A stretch of 35,893 nucleotides of DNA from a bacterium (GCA_021158185.1 JAGGVC010000135.1:1-35893); one strand, 5' to 3'; positions 15,761-23,868 are shown, counted from the first letter of the stretch. A program made the numbers and translations. The notes: a model not told the origin generated them from the sequence alone.

Positions 15761-15778
15761 CCGATACTTGCGTATCGG
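15761..15778. repeat. Hairpin, stem CCGATAC, loop TTGC
   Basis: CCGATAC and GTATCGG form a perfect 7-bp stem around four bases. Confidence 0.5.
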
Positions 15779-15785
15779 ACTCGTT

Positions 15786-15804
15786 CACAGGCGGGACGCC
15801 TGTG
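15786..15804. repeat. Hairpin, stem CACAGGCG, loop GGA, tail CTAC
   Basis: CACAGGCG and CGCCTGTG form a perfect 8-bp stem around GGA. It is followed by CTAC. The same loop occurs in the hairpin at 15868 with an unrelated stem. Confidence 0.6.
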
Positions 15805-15867
15805 CTACTTTGCGCAGTTTGCTCATGCCGAGCCGCTAAACGCCTGCGATGCTCGCGTTCGCTCGCA

Positions 15868-15884
15868 GCCACCGGGACGGTGGC
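15868..15884. repeat. Hairpin, stem GCCACCG, loop GGA, tail AGTCCGGG
   Basis: GCCACCG and CGGTGGC form a perfect 7-bp stem around GGA. The tail AGTCCGGG is nearly repeated after the next hairpin (GGTCCGGG). Confidence 0.6.
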
Positions 15885-15920
15885 AGTCCGGGTTCTAATG
15901 ATTGCTCGTATTCACTCGCG

Positions 15921-15937
15921 GGCATCGAGACGATGCC
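15921..15937. repeat. Hairpin, stem GGCATCG, loop AGA, tail GGTCCGGG
   Basis: GGCATCG and CGATGCC form a perfect 7-bp stem around AGA. The tail matches that of the hairpin at 15868. Confidence 0.6.
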
Positions 15938-15965
15938 GGTCCGGGCTGGATTTGTAATCATCATT

Positions 15966-15983
15966 CCGAGGCTGAAGCCTCGG
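15966..15983. repeat. Hairpin, stem CCGAGGC, loop TGAA, tail CTCC
   Basis: CCGAGGC and GCCTCGG form a perfect 7-bp stem around TGAA, followed by CTCC. Confidence 0.6.
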
Positions 15984-16028
15984 CTCCACGACGAGCGGGA
16001 TTTTCGTCAATCACGGAAACCGGCCATT

Positions 16029-16047
16029 ACATGTTTTTCAAACATGT
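16029..16047. repeat. Hairpin, stem ACATGTTT, loop TTC, tail TCTCC
   Basis: ACATGTTT and AAACATGT form a perfect 8-bp AT-rich stem around TTC, followed by TCTCC. Confidence 0.55.
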
Positions 16048-16058
16048 TCTCCAAAGAC

Positions 16059-16077
16059 GGGCAGCTGCCAGCTGCCC
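16059..16077. repeat. Hairpin, stem GGGCAGCT, loop GCC, tail CTAC
   Basis: GGGCAGCT and AGCTGCCC form a perfect 8-bp stem around GCC, followed by CTACG. It lies 58 bases from the tRNA 3' end. Confidence 0.55.
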
Positions 16078-16135
16078 CTACGCGCGCGAACACCGCACCG
16101 TAACATATTCTCCATTCGGAGGGCGGGTGGAAAAG

Positions 16136-16208
16136 TACGCCCGGCTGGATTCGAACCAGCGGCCCTCTGCTTAGAAGGCAGATGCTCTATCCCCTGAGCT
16201 ACGGGCGC
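16136..16208 (-). tRNA. tRNA-Arg (anticodon UCU)
   Basis: On the minus strand 73 bases fold as a full cloverleaf. The 7-bp acceptor stem is GCGCCCG/CGGGCGT with one G-U pair, the D-arm is GCTC/GAGC, and the anticodon stem TCTGC/GCAGA encloses loop CTTCTAA. The T-arm is GCTGG/CCAGC with loop TTCGAAT. The anticodon TCT is at 16173-16175 and reads AGA/AGG arginine codons. The discriminator base is A, and CCA is not encoded. Confidence 0.95.
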
Positions 16209-16285
16209 TCATTCATATATTATCAAATCTCGCGGTGTTTCGCATACCGACAGCCAATTGACGAAACATCGCCGGTCAGTCCAAG

Positions 16286-16882
16286 CTAGTCGAATACAAC
16301 AATTTTTACGCTCGTTCTTAAGTCGGATGACTTCCGTTCAACTTCAATCGAAACGATGTTTTCATCGCTTTCCAGATCCAGCCGGTGTCCGGTCGGCAGG
16401 CTGATGTTCACACGCTGGCGGAAGCCTTTGTCGAGAAGCAGGTCGTTATAGAAATCTCGGATCTCGTCCGGCGTTTTGTCGCTCGATCCTTCGATCGTGT
16501 ATTTCTTTCCCGTATGCAGTACCGCGGGTTCATCGCCGCCTTGAATTGTGTACGTGTAGTCTTCGATCAAGTTCTTCGCCATATCAATTTCAACAATCGT
16601 TTTGGGAAAGGGAATGACTCGCGGCATTCCGGCGGGAAGCATTGCGGTCTGGAATTCTTCATTCAATGTTCTCTGGCTGCGGCCTGCGTAAACAACAACC
16701 ACAACGGACACGATAACGAAGATGACGAGCATCAAGTAAAATGAAAGCCTACTCTTGGGTGGTTCTCCCAAATCGCGTGCTTCGTCTTCCTCAGCCTTAT
16801 GTGAATCGTGCGTTTTCAACGATGAATCCCCGCTATGCACGCCCTTGTCCTCGTCGCTACTCGCTCGTTTTCTTTTACCCAT
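16286..16882 (-). CDS. Hypothetical single-pass membrane protein
   Basis: This 198-residue protein has a highly charged N-terminal cytoplasmic tail (about 45 residues, MGKRKRASSDEDKG and on). One strong transmembrane helix follows near residues 47-66 (YLMLVIFVIVSVVVVVYA). The outer domain of about 130 residues includes KTIVEIDMAKNLIEDYTYTI and a TPDEIRDFYNDLLLDKGF helix that resembles the 'modulate structure by short helix' segments of surface-anchored domains. I recognise no family. The ATG at 16882 has GGAGAG upstream, and TATAAT at 16934-16939 (minus strand) may be its promoter. Confidence 0.6.
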   Translation of the reverse strand: MGKRKRASSDEDKGVHSGDSSLKTHDSHKAEEDEARDLGEPPKSRLSFYLMLVIFVIVSVVVVVYAGRSQRTLNEEFQTAMLPAGMPRVIPFPKTIVEIDMAKNLIEDYTYTIQGGDEPAVLHTGKKYTIEGSSDKTPDEIRDFYNDLLLDKGFRQRVNISLPTGHRLDLESDENIVSIEVERKSSDLRTSVKIVVFD

Positions 16883-17067
16883 CAGTGCTCTCCAGCAAAC
16901 CTGCTATTGATGCGGCCAGCCGCCGCACACTGGATTATAGCTGTATTTTTCGGATTTGAATGCAATTTTGAAGGAAAAACACGCCGAAATTTCCGGTCCG
17001 AATCAAGACCCACTCTACTCCGATAGCTGTGAATTTCAAAAAGTTCAATGTTGAAGCAGTGATATGC

Positions 17068-17097
17068 TTGACATTCGTCTGAAAACATATATATAAT
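17068..17097 (+). promoter_or_regulatory. Consensus sigma-70 promoter of the HU gene
   Basis: TTGACA (17068-17073) and TATAAT (17092-17097) are both perfect and are separated by 18 bases. The message would start near 17104, with a GGAGG ribosome site just before the ATG at 17130. This is the strongest promoter in the window and fits an abundant nucleoid protein. Confidence 0.85.
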
Positions 17098-17129
17098 CAC
17101 GCATCACGATTTTGTTTTTGGAGGAAATT

Positions 17130-17438
17130 ATGGCTAGTGGCATCAAGTCTATTGGCAAAACCGATTTGATCGAGAGAATTGCCAAGAATACGGGCCTTGA
17201 GAAGACCAAGGTCAAGGCTGTGCTTGACGACATTCTTGTAACCATCACGAAGACTCTCAAGAAGGGCGGCAAGGTTCAGCTTACCGGATTCGGCAACTTT
17301 TCGGTCGCGAAGCGCAAGAGGCGCTCCGGTGTCAATCCCAAAACCGGCGAGAAGATCATCATCGCCGCGCGCAAGGTTCCCAAGTTCACCCCCGGCAAAG
17401 CTCTTAAGGACGCCATTCATCCACCCAAGCCCAAGTAG
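17130..17438 (+). CDS. HU-family DNA-binding protein
   Basis: This 102-residue protein has the HU/IHF fold: two N-terminal helices (KTDLIERIAKNTGLEKTKVKAVLDDIL), the GKVQLTGFGNFSVAKRKRRSGVNPKTGEKI beta arm, and the PKFTPGKALKDAI C-terminal helix. HU bends and compacts DNA as a dimer. The DNA-intercalating region reads GVNPKTGE, as in typical HU. The start at 17130 is fixed by GGAGG 5 nt upstream. The C-terminal HPPKPK tail is slightly longer than in E. coli HU. It is monocistronic, with its own promoter and terminator. Confidence 0.92.
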   Translation: MASGIKSIGKTDLIERIAKNTGLEKTKVKAVLDDILVTITKTLKKGGKVQLTGFGNFSVAKRKRRSGVNPKTGEKIIIAARKVPKFTPGKALKDAIHPPKPK

Positions 17439-17471
17439 AAACGGGAGCTTTCAAATCGTTGAAGTACGGGA

Positions 17472-17503
17472 AAAACGGCCCGATCGTCGGGGCGGGCCGT
17501 TTT
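17472..17503 (+). terminator. Rho-independent terminator of the HU gene
   Basis: CGGCCCG (17476-17482) and CGGGCCG (17493-17499) form a GC-rich stem that is extended by AAAA on the left and TTTT on the right. It lies about 35 bases after the HU stop codon. Confidence 0.8.
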
Positions 17504-17630
17504 GTGTACGTTAGTTTCGTTTGCACGTACATCAGGCTTCGATGGTCACGAAAGCTCCATTCAGTCGACAGGCAACAGCTTTGTGCCCTTTTTCTATTCC
17601 TGACTGTACACACTGAATAGCAGGTCTTGA

Positions 17631-17659
17631 TTGACAGTGCTTGACGTATGAGATAGAAT
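17631..17659 (+). promoter_or_regulatory. Sigma-70 promoter of the J-domain/pentapeptide gene
   Basis: TTGACA (17631-17636) and TAGAAT (17654-17659) are separated by 17 bases. A leader of about 30 bases precedes the ATG at 17697. Confidence 0.7.
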
Positions 17660-17696
17660 TCTGCTCCTGAATGAACGTAGGAGCTTTTAGGCGGAA

Positions 17697-18692
17697 ATGC
17701 TCAATTATTATCAATTGCTAGGGATAAAGACGGATGCGACCCCCGATAAGATTCGCAACGCATACCACAAGCTTATGCGGAAGTACCATCCCGATATAAG
17801 CGACCTTCCACGTGATGAAGCCACCCAAAAATCCTCAGAGATAAATCAAGCGTACCGTACACTCACGGACGCCAAGAAAAGGCAGGATTACGACAATCTG
17901 CTCAAGCTGCGTGGTGAAACAGTAGTATCCTTCAAAACAGGCCCGATTCTTGGCGAGAAGGAAAACGAGCGCGGTGGTCAAGACAAGAAGGCAGGAGGTG
18001 TCCCCGCTTCCGATGATGCGGCAGAGAAGCAGACAAGCGGAATCGGATTCAGCGATGAGCAATTTTTGAAGCTTATCAAAGATCGCTCGGCGTTCAAGCG
18101 AATGATCGACAAATACTATTCTATCCACTCAAGCCGGTTCAAGCCAAACTGGGCGAACGTGGATATGCATAATTACATAGACCGTCCCGCACAGGGCGCG
18201 AACTCCGTACTGAAAACGAATCTCGATGCGCTCGATTTTTATGACGTGGAGCTTTCTGGCAGCAACTGGAGCGAGCTGCTGGTGGAGCGGATCGCGTTCA
18301 GGAGTTGCAATCTAAAGGGAACAAACTTCCAGGGCGCATTTATATACGACTGCGAGTTTTCAGACTGCGACTTTACCGGTGCGAACTTTACCGGCGCGTT
18401 TTTCCAGAATCCACGTAAAATTCAGAAGAGCACATTCGCCAACTGCAGGTTCGACAAAGCTACGTTCCGCGGTCAGATCGTTATGATTCGGGCATGCAAC
18501 TTCAAGGGTGCAAGTGCTCAAAACCTCCAGTTCACAGACTTGTCCGGCAGGCACAAGCCGTCGCTCAAGGAGCAGATTCTGGACAGCCTCAAAGAACCTC
18601 ACTGGCGCAATATCAATACCGAGGAAATTGTGGCGGAAATTGAAAGCATGAGGCCTCCCAAGAAAGGCTTCTGGCCGTTCGGAAAACGTTGA
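17697..18692 (+). CDS. J-domain protein with C-terminal pentapeptide repeats
   Basis: This 331-residue protein starts with a complete J-domain (residues 1-70) in which the HPD motif is His31-Pro32-Asp33, so it can stimulate an Hsp70 ATPase. Residues 75-115 are a charged linker. The second half carries about two dozen pentapeptide-repeat-like units with the A(N/D)F/L pattern (CNLKGTNFQGAF, CDFTGANFTGAFF, CRFDKATFRG). These form a right-handed quadrilateral beta-helix, often a protein-binding or DNA-mimic surface. It has no zinc-finger or substrate domain of DnaJ, and I do not recognise it as a named family. It probably recruits DnaK to a specific client bound by the repeats. The client is unknown. 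Confidence 0.75.
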   Translation: MLNYYQLLGIKTDATPDKIRNAYHKLMRKYHPDISDLPRDEATQKSSEINQAYRTLTDAKKRQDYDNLLKLRGETVVSFKTGPILGEKENERGGQDKKAGGVPASDDAAEKQTSGIGFSDEQFLKLIKDRSAFKRMIDKYYSIHSSRFKPNWANVDMHNYIDRPAQGANSVLKTNLDALDFYDVELSGSNWSELLVERIAFRSCNLKGTNFQGAFIYDCEFSDCDFTGANFTGAFFQNPRKIQKSTFANCRFDKATFRGQIVMIRACNFKGASAQNLQFTDLSGRHKPSLKEQILDSLKEPHWRNINTEEIVAEIESMRPPKKGFWPFGKR

Positions 18693-18737
18693 TACCCGCT
18701 CTATCGGTCGCAGGCCTTACCTCTTCGCATCTTTCAT

Positions 18738-19391
18738 CTACATCCCGGTGAATTCATCCGCACCGGTACCAGTTATCATCTTCTCCACTCTTATTGACGA
18801 AATAAGCCTTGCGCCTTCCTCGGTCATATCCTGAAGCGCTTTTTCGCCTGCTGCGGGATCGACAGCGGCAATTGCATCGGTAACAAGCCAAACCTTCGCT
18901 CCCCGCTCGGTCAATCCGAGCACGGTTGCGAGCACGCAGTATTCAGTGGCCACGCCGAAAACGACATACTCAGTCTCGTCGGTTCTGATGCCTGCCAATT
19001 TCGGAACAACGTCCAAAATCAGATTTGCTGCATGTGGATTCGTGAATACGCTGAAAGCGACTTTTTCGATGATAAGCTGCTTTGGAAGTTTTTTGAGATC
19101 GACGGAGCCGTCGCGCGGTACGATTTCACATCTGCTCATCATCGTTACATCGAGTTTTTTCTGGCCGCGCGTACCGCGCACGCAATGAGCGGGGAAGCTA
19201 TACTCGGCAAACTCAGGATCATTTTCAACATGCGCATCCATCGTGGCAATCACCGGTATGCGATACCTCGCTGCAAGCCTGTAAAGACGGCGTAGATTGC
19301 CGACGAGTTTTTCCGCACCGGGCACGTACAACGCCCCGTCAGGATCCATGAAATCATGCTGCGTGTCTATATCGATGAATATGAACGCCAT
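18738..19391 (-). CDS. pncA: Nicotinamidase (isochorismatase family)
   Basis: This 217-residue cysteine hydrolase converts nicotinamide to nicotinate in NAD salvage. The catalytic triad is visible: Asp9 in IDTQHDF, Lys110 in IIEKVAFSVF and Cys152 in ATEYCV. Asp52 and His54 (MDAH) with His69 give the metal site. The ATG follows GGAGG. The gene lies 19 bases downstream of pncB on the same strand, so the operon encodes both steps from nicotinamide to nicotinate mononucleotide. It converges with the J-domain gene. Confidence 0.85.
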   Translation of the reverse strand: MAFIFIDIDTQHDFMDPDGALYVPGAEKLVGNLRRLYRLAARYRIPVIATMDAHVENDPEFAEYSFPAHCVRGTRGQKKLDVTMMSRCEIVPRDGSVDLKKLPKQLIIEKVAFSVFTNPHAANLILDVVPKLAGIRTDETEYVVFGVATEYCVLATVLGLTERGAKVWLVTDAIAAVDPAAGEKALQDMTEEGARLISSIRVEKMITGTGADEFTGM

Positions 19392-19410
19392 ATTTCGCCT
19401 CCACCCTTGA

Positions 19411-20799
19411 TCATTTCCTAAGTACGTGAATGCTCGTTTCTTCCCCTTGCGTGAGCGCTGCGAGCTTCGGGCTGAGCTTTACGGGATAATTATAGGGATC
19501 GTCTGTATCCTTGAGTTTCGCATTGAACTTCGCAAGATCGGACGCCGCGTATGCTTTGAGAACGAACGTCGGAAATGCTTCCCTGATCCTTATGCCACCT
19601 GCAACAAACTGCTTAATCTGCGTCGAAGCATCACTTGGCATTTCCTCGTCATCCAGGCAAATTACATCTCCGATACTTTGCCCGTTGTCGTTCCTTATGC
19701 GACCAACCTGTTTCGGGCCGGGCAGGGACACCTTGCTCGTGGAAAGCTTGCGCTTCAGCGAGATCCCCCGTCCGTCTGCATCCTCGATAGCAATGAGCTT
19801 ATACACACCGCCGAGCGTCGGCTCATCGCGGCTCGTGATCATCTCACTTCCAACCCCAAACGCGTCGATCGGCGCACCCGCCTTGAGAAGTTCGGCAATT
19901 TTGTACTCGTTGAGATCACCGCTTGCAAAGATCATCGCGTCCTCGCAGCCGCCATCGTCGAGAATCTTCCGCACATCCTTCGAAAGCGCAACGATATCTC
20001 CCGAATCGAGCCGAACGCCGCGGAGTTTTGAGCCGTACTTCGTTGCGAGCTTTGCTCCCTCAAGCGTCTCGTAAGTATCGATTAGAAGAAGAAGCCCGTC
20101 CGGAAACGCATCTGCATACACATCGAATGCTTCTTCCTCGTTATCGAAGCTCATAATCCAGGAATGGGCGATCGTGCCCACAACGTCGAGTCCGAACCTC
20201 TTTCCCGCGTAGCAGTTGCTCGTAGACGAACAGCCTGCAATGACCGCAGCCCTCGCTCCCCACGCGGCCGCGCCGAGTCCATGCGCGCGCCTTGCCCCGA
20301 ATTCGACTACCGTCCTTCCGTCCGCGGCATGCACTACACGCGCGGCCTTGGTTGCAACGGTCGTCTGATGGTTTACGAGAGCAAGCAACGCCGTTTCCAG
20401 AAGCTGAGCCTGGATTATGGGAGCGCACACGCGGATGAGCGGCTCCATCGGAAACACGACCGATCCTTCGGGAAATGCGAAAATGTCCCCCGTAAACCTG
20501 ATGCATGCAAGATAATCGAAGAAATCATCCGGAAGATGGGAGAGTGCCGGAACCTGCTTCAGGTAGTAAATATCATCACCCGAAAAGTGCCAGTTCTCCA
20601 GATATTCGAGTACGGCCTCAAGCCCGCAGAAGATGTAGTACTTCCGATGTGGAAGGAGTGACCTTATGAAAAGCTCGAAATGCGCGATCTCATCCTTTCG
20701 CCCCGCCATATAATAGCCAGCGGCCATCGTCAGCTCGTATAGATCAACGTGCAAGGCGGAGCCTTCTTGCCCCGGAAGAACCGAAATCTGTGAATTCAT
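19411..20799 (-). CDS. pncB: Nicotinate phosphoribosyltransferase
   Basis: This 462-residue enzyme makes nicotinate mononucleotide from nicotinate and PRPP with ATP. It has the 'DLYELTMAAGYY' N-terminal motif, the ARRAHG and STSNCYAGKRFGL segments and GTIAHSWIMSF, whose histidine is the phosphorylated residue of the family. RLDSGD follows in the barrel. Its length is normal. It is the first gene of the pncB-pncA pair. TATAAT at 20835-20840 with ATGACT 17 bases upstream may be its promoter. Confidence 0.88.
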   Translation of the reverse strand: MNSQISVLPGQEGSALHVDLYELTMAAGYYMAGRKDEIAHFELFIRSLLPHRKYYIFCGLEAVLEYLENWHFSGDDIYYLKQVPALSHLPDDFFDYLACIRFTGDIFAFPEGSVVFPMEPLIRVCAPIIQAQLLETALLALVNHQTTVATKAARVVHAADGRTVVEFGARRAHGLGAAAWGARAAVIAGCSSTSNCYAGKRFGLDVVGTIAHSWIMSFDNEEEAFDVYADAFPDGLLLLIDTYETLEGAKLATKYGSKLRGVRLDSGDIVALSKDVRKILDDGGCEDAMIFASGDLNEYKIAELLKAGAPIDAFGVGSEMITSRDEPTLGGVYKLIAIEDADGRGISLKRKLSTSKVSLPGPKQVGRIRNDNGQSIGDVICLDDEEMPSDASTQIKQFVAGGIRIREAFPTFVLKAYAASDLAKFNAKLKDTDDPYNYPVKLSPKLAALTQGEETSIHVLRK

Positions 20800-20834
20800 C
20801 TGAGCACCAGAATTTCCAGGTTGTCGTCGAATGG

Positions 20835-20863
20835 ATTATACCTCTGATGCTGAAAAAAGTCAT
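20835..20863 (-). promoter_or_regulatory. Candidate pncBA promoter
   Basis: On the minus strand ATGACT (20858-20863) and TATAAT (20835-20840) are 17 bases apart and 35-40 bases upstream of the pncB ATG. Confidence 0.5.
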
Positions 20864-20909
20864 ATGATCGCCATCAATCAGCTCTAATCAGCATCGAGCG
20901 CTTCAAGTC

Positions 20910-22340
20910 TTACAGAATATAGGCCGCAAGATCGCTGTCCTCGACAACATCCTTGAGATGTTCGGTTACGTACGATTCATCTATAGTCAGCTCATGCATC
21001 TTGCCCTTACCCAAACCTCCAGCCTTCTTCTTTTCATCAAGCGGCGCCTCGAAACTTATGCCTTCAAGCACGTATTCTAGAATCGTATGCAGCCTTCTCG
21101 CGCCGATATCCTCGGTATCCTTGTTGATACGCTCCGCGTGTTCTGCCAGCGCGGATATCCCATCCGGGCTGAAGCTAAGCCTGACACCGTCCGCGTTAAG
21201 AAGCTCGGCATACTGCTTGGTCAGTGCGTTAGAAGGTTCGACCAGAATTCGCTTGAAATCCTCTCCGCTCAGGCTGTCAAGCTCGACACGAATAGGGAAT
21301 CTGCCCTGAAATTCAGGAATCAACTCGCTGGGCTTCGTCATATGAAACGCCCCGGCGGCGATGAACAGGATATGATTCGTGCGAACCGGTCCGTACTTCG
21401 TTATTACGGTTGTTCCTTCAACGAGAGGAAGGATGTCGCGCTGGACACCCTCGCGACTGACATCCGGACCGTGCTTTGTGTGGCTCGATGCGATTTTGTC
21501 GATTTCATCTATGAAAACGATACCGGATTGCTCCGTTCGTTCAATCGCTTCGCGTATCACGGTGTCCATATCAACCGCCTTGTCCACTTCTTCGGCAAAA
21601 AGAACGCGCTTAGCCTCACCCACACTCACACTCTTCTTCTTCTTGCGTCCACCCCCTGCGATCTCGCCCATCATCTCCTGCAGGTTCATTCCCATTTCTT
21701 CGAGACCTGCGTTTGAAAAAACCTGCATCATTTTCGGGCGGCTATCGGTCATCTCGACTTCAACCATCCGGTCATCCAGCTTGCCGGTCATAACATCATC
21801 CTTCATCTGCTCGCGAATGCGCTCGGCCTGCCTAATTTCGTCATCGACACTTTCCTGCTCTTCGGGCGTCGACACACGGCGGAATTTCGGTTTCGGCGCA
21901 AGCTTGTCAAGAAGGCGCGCTCGTACCCTCTCTCTGATCGTATCGGTCATCTGCGCGATACGGTCGTTCTTGACGAGACGCACGGCCACTTCAGTAAGAT
22001 CGCGCACTATGCTTTCAACATCGCGCCCTACATACCCGACCTCGGTGAACTTCGACGCCTCCACCTTTACGAACGGAGCCTTGATTATCATCGAAAGCCT
22101 TCGGGCAATCTCTGTTTTGCCGACTCCCGTGGGGCCGATCATGAGAATATTCTTGGGAATGATCTCGTCCCTGAATTCTTCAGGCGCACGCGCCCTCCTC
22201 CATCTGTTGCGTATTGCGACCGCAACAGCGCGCTTGGCCTTGTCCTGACCGACGATGTATTCATCCAGCCTGGCGACGATCTCACGCGGTACCAGATCTT
22301 CGAAATAAACGCTGCTGTTCTTCATATTTCCATCAACCAT
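20910..22340 (-). CDS. hslU: HslU, ATPase subunit of the HslVU protease
   Basis: This 476-residue AAA+ unfoldase has Walker A GPTGVGKTEIARRLS near residues 59-73, an intermediate I-domain rich in Glu and Arg (residues 110-240), Walker B FIDEIDKI, the sensor and arginine-finger region PEFQGRFPIRVELDSL, and a C-terminal tail DSDLAAYIL. The last residues match the tail that docks into HslV. It unfolds proteins for the partner peptidase. I chose the ATG at 22340, where AGGGA lies 9 nt upstream; an ATG at 22325 is also possible. The gene lies 98 bases after hslV on the same strand. Confidence 0.92.
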   Translation of the reverse strand: MVDGNMKNSSVYFEDLVPREIVARLDEYIVGQDKAKRAVAVAIRNRWRRARAPEEFRDEIIPKNILMIGPTGVGKTEIARRLSMIIKAPFVKVEASKFTEVGYVGRDVESIVRDLTEVAVRLVKNDRIAQMTDTIRERVRARLLDKLAPKPKFRRVSTPEEQESVDDEIRQAERIREQMKDDVMTGKLDDRMVEVEMTDSRPKMMQVFSNAGLEEMGMNLQEMMGEIAGGGRKKKKSVSVGEAKRVLFAEEVDKAVDMDTVIREAIERTEQSGIVFIDEIDKIASSHTKHGPDVSREGVQRDILPLVEGTTVITKYGPVRTNHILFIAAGAFHMTKPSELIPEFQGRFPIRVELDSLSGEDFKRILVEPSNALTKQYAELLNADGVRLSFSPDGISALAEHAERINKDTEDIGARRLHTILEYVLEGISFEAPLDEKKKAGGLGKGKMHELTIDESYVTEHLKDVVEDSDLAAYIL

Positions 22341-22438
22341 ATTCAACCGTCCCTGGAGGCTGTTTGCCGCACACCTTACATCTTACAAAACTACACCCGC
22401 GGAAGTATCTGACCGCTGTTAAATGTTAGCTCAAATCT

Positions 22439-22999
22439 TTATTCATCTTCCGGCAGTATTTCCTCGATCGTGAAATGATCGTTCGTATAGATGCATATCC
22501 CGGATGCAATCCTGAGCGAGGATTCTACGATCTTGCGTGCATCCTGCCAGCCAGCTTCTCTGAACGCATGTGCGGCGGCGCGCGCCGGATCCGCACCGCT
22601 GCCGATCGATGCTATTCCGTCATCTGGTTCGATTACATCGCCGTTCCCGCTGATGATCAAAACCTCGCTCGCACTTGCAGTAATCAGAAGCGCTTCAAGC
22701 CTCCTCAAATACTTGTCGGTTCGCCAGTCCTTGGCAAGCTCAACCGCTGCGCGCTTGAGACTCCCGGGGTGCTTTTCGAGTTTGCCTTCAAACCGCTCGA
22801 ATAACGTAACCGCGTCCGCGATCGCGCCCGCGAAACCCGCGATCACGCGTCCCTTGGAAAGTACGCGGGTTTTCACCGCGCTGTCCTTCAGGATGCTGTT
22901 GCCGAGCGTCACCTGGCCATCTCCGCCGATGGCCGTGCACCCGCCCATCTTCACGGCAAGAATCGTCGTTCCGCGTACCTTGCTCCAGGATTCGGACAT
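22439..22999 (-). CDS. hslV: HslV, peptidase subunit of the HslVU protease
   Basis: This 186-residue N-terminal-threonine peptidase has the active-site region RGTTILAVKMGG, GGDGQVTLGNS and the GSGADPARAAAHA segment of HslV. The catalytic Thr is at about residue 11, so a short propeptide of about ten residues must be removed. The ATG at 22999 has a strong GGAGGG site. It forms the proteolytic core that HslU feeds. A TATAAT on the minus strand at 23058-23063 could be the promoter. Confidence 0.93.
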   Translation of the reverse strand: MSESWSKVRGTTILAVKMGGCTAIGGDGQVTLGNSILKDSAVKTRVLSKGRVIAGFAGAIADAVTLFERFEGKLEKHPGSLKRAAVELAKDWRTDKYLRRLEALLITASASEVLIISGNGDVIEPDDGIASIGSGADPARAAAHAFREAGWQDARKIVESSLRIASGICIYTNDHFTIEEILPEDE

Positions 23000-23057
23000 T
23001 GCAAACCCTCCTCTCGGCATGCCGGCAGTTGCCACAATCCGCAGCAAACAGAGTTAC

Positions 23058-23063
23058 ATTATA
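23058..23063 (-). promoter_or_regulatory. Candidate -10 of hslVU
   Basis: TATAAT on the minus strand lies about 60 bases before the hslV ATG. No good -35 hexamer is visible, so the call is weak. Confidence 0.3.
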
Positions 23064-23159
23064 ACCGCGCCGGCGCAATTTACTTAAGCGAAGCCCGATG
23101 AAAATCAAAGCAGCCAAACATTGAGAAATAAACCGTTTGGCAACATATATCCGACCGGG

Positions 23160-23723
23160 CTACGATGTGAGATGTTCAATCACTATCTTGAAACCTATTG
23201 CAATGAGAACAAGCCCTCCCGACATCTCCATCCTTCTTCCGAATAGAATGCCGAGCCTCGATCCGAGCAGCATGCCGACCGTAGTAAAGGCTGCGGCGAC
23301 AAGCCCTATCACGACCGCTGGATACCAGATGACCACATCGAGAAAGGCAAGACCCAAGCCTACTGCGAGCGCGTCGATGCTCGTTGCAATCGAAAGTATT
23401 ATAAGGCTCGCGCCCCGCGTCGGATCAGGCCTTTCGCGCCGCTTCCCGTCAGACTTGCCCAAATCGAAAAGAGCCTTGCCGCCGATGAATACAAGCAGCA
23501 GAAACGCCACCCAATGATCCCACGCCTGGATCAGGTGATGAAAAGACCTGCCCAGAAGCCATCCGATCACCGGCATCATCACGTGAAAGATTCCGAAGTG
23601 GAACGAGACGCGGAAAACCTGTTGCCTCCTGACCCTGCCCAGAGCGATGCTTGTAGCGATTGCAACCGCGAATGCATCCATCGCAAGCCCGATAGTAATA
23701 CCAACTAGCTCGAATAGTGTCAT
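23160..23723 (-). CDS. mntP: Putative manganese efflux pump MntP
   Basis: This 187-residue membrane protein has about six hydrophobic helices and the MntP repeat motifs GLAMDAFAVAIATSIALG and SIATSIDALAVGLGLAF, whose acidic residues bind the cation. It exports Mn(II) across the inner membrane. I chose the ATG at 23723, just before the first repeat, with an AGGCGG site upstream; the frame extends to 23774. The short region ahead of it shows no recognisable yybP-ykoY riboswitch. Confidence 0.85.
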   Translation of the reverse strand: MTLFELVGITIGLAMDAFAVAIATSIALGRVRRQQVFRVSFHFGIFHVMMPVIGWLLGRSFHHLIQAWDHWVAFLLLVFIGGKALFDLGKSDGKRRERPDPTRGASLIILSIATSIDALAVGLGLAFLDVVIWYPAVVIGLVAAAFTTVGMLLGSRLGILFGRRMEMSGGLVLIAIGFKIVIEHLTS

Positions 23724-23852
23724 CCAGAAAACCGCCTGACTATGTGCTATGACGCAACTCTTAAATGCGAGCAAGCTCCAAAAATGAACTCAAGTACGCA
23801 GGTTCGAGCGTCTCATTGCAATAGGTGAAACAGAACAAAGCACTGGGGCGCA

Positions 23853-23861
23853 TGTTACACT
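23853..23861 (+). promoter_or_regulatory. Extended -10 of the TIGR03960 gene, predicted leaderless
   Basis: TGTTACACT ends 7 nt before the ATG at 23869. There is no Shine-Dalgarno sequence. Confidence 0.5.
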
Positions 23862-23868
23862 TTTACCG

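Larger units (their letters stand above)
15565..16135. other. Gene-free interval holding a cluster of short hairpins
   Basis: This 571-base stretch lies between deoC and tRNA-Arg. Reading frames here are short and match nothing. It holds at least eight short, perfect stem-loops (listed singly below), with stems of 7-8 bp, loops of 3-4 bases and different stem sequences. Several are followed on the plus strand by CTAC, CTCC or GTCCGGG. It directly follows the 3' end of the tRNA gene. Confidence 0.7.

Noticed and set aside
15694-16077. Integron attC sites or a CRISPR array
   Set aside because: The hairpins differ in sequence and spacing, lack attC core sites and an integrase, and there are no identical repeats with regular spacers.
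15585-16174. Several short reading frames in the interval after deoC
   Set aside because: Their translations are low-complexity products of the hairpins (for example STGVPPVNE) and the tRNA. None has a ribosome site or a recognisable domain.
23724-23868. A yybP-ykoY manganese riboswitch before mntP
   Set aside because: The 145-base divergent region lacks the conserved stem and loop sequence, and there is little room for it.
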